From NCBI GenBank assembly GCA_007134865.1, contig SLJW01000069.1, forward strand, positions 1 to 48,987: 48,987 nt of DNA. Direction: 5' to 3'. How positions within the stretch are numbered: position 1 is the first letter of the stretch; every line of letters begins with the position of its first letter. This DNA is from Paracoccaceae bacterium. GTDB lineage: Bacteria; Pseudomonadota; Alphaproteobacteria; Rhodobacterales; Rhodobacteraceae. The notes beneath the pieces are model-generated. The model ran no database searches. It was not told the origin of the DNA and was given only the letters and a program-made list of their open reading frames with translations. A program made the translations under genes and the position numbers. Positions 47,551 to 48,987 of the stretch are shown piece by piece.

Positions 47551-48753
47551 ATGACACCTGTTTTCATAGGGTCGGAAATCTATCGTGGCTCCAGTTACGG
47601 GGCGTGGCATCCGTTGCACATCCCTCGCGTCTCGACCGTGATGGATCTGACCCGCGCCCTGGGTTGGATGGGTGAGGGTCAGTATCGGGCCAGTCCACGG
47701 GCGAAACCCGCGGCGCTCGAGAGTTTTCATACTGCGCGCTATATCGACGCGCTGCATCAGGCCGAAGCACAGCAAGCGGTAGATGATGCGACCCGCACTC
47801 GTCACGGGCTGGGCACAACCGCCAATCCGGTGTTTCCTGAAATGTTCAGACGTCCGGCAACCGGCGCAGGCGGGGTGATGCTGGCGGCGGAACTGGTGCG
47901 CGATGGGGGGGTGGTGCACGTGCCCGGAGGCGGGACGCATCACGCGATGGCGGATTATGCCAACGGGTTCTGTTATCTCAATGACCCGGTGCTGTGTCTG
48001 CTCGCGTTGCGGCGTCTGGGGCTGAGCCGGATCGCCTATGTCGATATCGACGCGCATCATTGCGACGGGGTAGAGGCGGCGCTGGGCGCCGCCGATGACA
48101 TGTTGCTGATCTCGGTCCATGAAGAGAAGCGCTGGCCCTTCACCGGAGCGCTGGAGGAGACCGGGGGCGGTCGGGCGTTCAACCTGCCGGTGCCGCGCGG
48201 GTTCAATGACAGCGAGATGGCGCATATTCGTGAGCGGCTGATCCTGCCAGCGCTCGAGCAATTCGACCCGCAGGCTGTGGTGCTGCAATGCGGGTCTGAT
48301 GCGATCGAGGAAGATCCGCTGTCGCGTCTGGCGCTGTCAAACAATGCGCATGTCGATGTGGCTCTGGCGCTGAAACAGATCGCACCGCGGCTGATCGTGC
48401 TCGGCGGTGGGGGCTATAACCCGTGGTCCGTGGGGCGGTGTTGGACGAGGATCTGGGGGGCGCTGAATGGAATTGAGGCTCCCGAGGTCTTGCCCGAACC
48501 CGCGCAGCAGGTGCTGCGCGGGCTGTCTTGGAAGCGCCGCTCCGCTGGGCGCGTGCCGCCGGCGGCCTGGGTCACGACGCTGCAAGACACCAAGCGTGAC
48601 GGGCCGGTCCGGCAGGAGATTCGTGAGCGTGTGGAGCATTTGCGTGGGCGCATGGCACCCGCTCGACATGGGGCGGTTGATCACGTTCAATCGGCTACGT
48701 CATTGAGCGCGGCAGAAAGCGCCCGCTCGGGGTCCCCGCCCACGCACCCATGA
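47551..48753 (+). CDS. Histone deacetylase-like amidohydrolase (AcuC/class II type)
   Basis: This 400-residue zinc hydrolase removes acetyl or similar groups from amines. The active site is complete: the His pair in GGGTHHAMADYANGFCY, the Zn ligands in YVDIDAHHCDG and LQCGSDAIEEDP, and the glycine loop GGGGYN. Bacterial members act on acetyl-lysine proteins, polyamines or small acetylated amines. The C-terminal 30 residues are poorly conserved-looking and Ser/Ala-rich. It follows the peroxidase gene after 18 bases. Confidence 0.92.
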   Translation: MTPVFIGSEIYRGSSYGAWHPLHIPRVSTVMDLTRALGWMGEGQYRASPRAKPAALESFHTARYIDALHQAEAQQAVDDATRTRHGLGTTANPVFPEMFRRPATGAGGVMLAAELVRDGGVVHVPGGGTHHAMADYANGFCYLNDPVLCLLALRRLGLSRIAYVDIDAHHCDGVEAALGAADDMLLISVHEEKRWPFTGALEETGGGRAFNLPVPRGFNDSEMAHIRERLILPALEQFDPQAVVLQCGSDAIEEDPLSRLALSNNAHVDVALALKQIAPRLIVLGGGGYNPWSVGRCWTRIWGALNGIEAPEVLPEPAQQVLRGLSWKRRSAGRVPPAAWVTTLQDTKRDGPVRQEIRERVEHLRGRMAPARHGAVDHVQSATSLSAAESARSGSPPTHP

Positions 48754-48783
48754 CCCGCTCGCGGGCGCTTGCCCCTTTGGGGC
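48754..48783. terminator. Hairpins between convergent genes
   Basis: Two small hairpins, CCCGC-TC-GCGGG (48754-48765) and GCCCC-TTT-GGGGC (48771-48783), fill the space between the HDAC-like stop and a convergent reading frame. No T-run follows on either strand, so this is at best a weak, bidirectional stop. Confidence 0.3.
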
Positions 48784-48786
48784 GGT

Positions 48787-48987
48787 TCAGATCACGGCGC
48801 TGGACCTGCCGGGCGAGGCATACTGCCGCGCATCGCCCCGAAATTCTTCGGTGCTGATCGGATCAGTGCGTATTTCTGGCAAGATGAAGCCGATATTCAG
48901 AATTGATGTGCCAGCCTCGGAGTGTGCAAGTGCTGATCTTGCGGCGACAGCATCGCGGCACCTTGCGCCGTCCGCCTGTGCCGCATA
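48787..48987 (-). CDS. C-terminal part of an unidentified protein (runs off the right edge)
   Basis: An uninterrupted minus-strand frame enters from the right edge and ends with TGA at 48787-48789. Read toward its end it gives GTSILNIGFILPEIRTD and ends QYASPGRSSAVI. Composition is protein-like, and its stop lies 33 bases from the convergent HDAC-like gene, a natural tail-to-tail arrangement. I do not recognise the family, and at 66 codons chance is possible. Confidence 0.4.
   Translation of the reverse strand, partial: YAAQADGARCRDAVAARSALAHSEAGTSILNIGFILPEIRTDPISTEEFRGDARQYASPGRSSAVI

Noticed and set aside
1-48987. CRISPR arrays, tRNA/rRNA genes, insertion sequences, attachment sites, replication origin
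   Set aside because: Read by eye on both strands; no repeat-spacer pattern, tRNA T-arm/CCA pattern, transposase motif or DnaA-box cluster was recognised.

Overview
The window looks like chromosomal DNA of a GC-rich alphaproteobacterium of the Rhodobacteraceae/Paracoccaceae type. This rests on protein style, the hslO-NUDIX-cca gene order, a NavAb/NavRh-like sodium channel, hisF-hisE and the dense ATGA-overlapped operons. It is not a phylogenetic placement. I see no tRNA, rRNA, CRISPR array, transposase or phage gene.

Region 1 (1-26.4 kb) is an accessory biosynthetic island. A partial surface-protein gene and about 0.7 kb without a recognisable gene lead into a TIGR04325-type methyltransferase. 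Next comes a leftward block read from about 18.5 kb down to 1.8 kb: GT2 glycosyltransferase, GT4 glycosyltransferase, Wzc-type chain-length regulator/tyrosine kinase, second GT4, Sfp-type phosphopantetheinyl transferase, Wzy/O-antigen-ligase-type membrane protein, and an 8.2-kb hybrid PKS-NRPS. The PKS-NRPS reads carrier-KS-AT-ACP-aminotransferase-C-A-PCP. Diverging from it, a rightward operon (19.2-24.9 kb) encodes a free-standing C-PCP-TE NRPS protein, a protein with a glucosamine-inositolphosphorylceramide-transferase-like domain, and a secreted GH39/PslG-like glycoside hydrolase. A Wzx-type flippase faces that operon. Polysaccharide genes and an aminotransferase-containing lipopeptide-type assembly line are therefore interleaved in the same transcription units.

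My reading (inference): carriers activated by the local PPTase build a beta-amino-acyl-glycyl chain. The AMT domain follows a module with no ketoreductase, and the A-domain pocket reads like the glycine code. C-PCP-TE then extends or releases the chain through a thioesterase whose nucleophile is cysteine. Two carriers have no adenylation domain in the window and must be loaded in trans. The product may be a small lipopeptide or an acyl-peptide decoration of the exopolysaccharide made by the same locus. I do not recognise this gene combination as a described system.

Region 2 (26.7-34.4 kb) is mostly conserved housekeeping genes on the minus strand: L,D-transpeptidase lipoprotein, voltage-gated Na+ channel, RumA-type RNA methyltransferase, VOC protein, ABC exporter, CCA-adding enzyme, NUDIX hydrolase and Hsp33.

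Region 3 (34.5-41.4 kb) is a peptide-type ABC importer operon: substrate-binding protein, permease, permease-ATPase fusion, ATPase, and a FadR-type regulator at its end. It is divergent from a DUF1028 gene, and two near-identical TCATGA-centred palindromes lie in the shared promoter.

Region 4 (41.4-49 kb) holds single genes and pairs: CoA-binding protein, EamA transporter, hisF-hisE, TraR/DksA-type zinc finger protein, MBL-fold hydrolase, CDP-alcohol phosphatidyltransferase, DUF1178 protein, exported glutathione peroxidase, histone-deacetylase-like amidohydrolase, and a truncated reading frame at the right edge.
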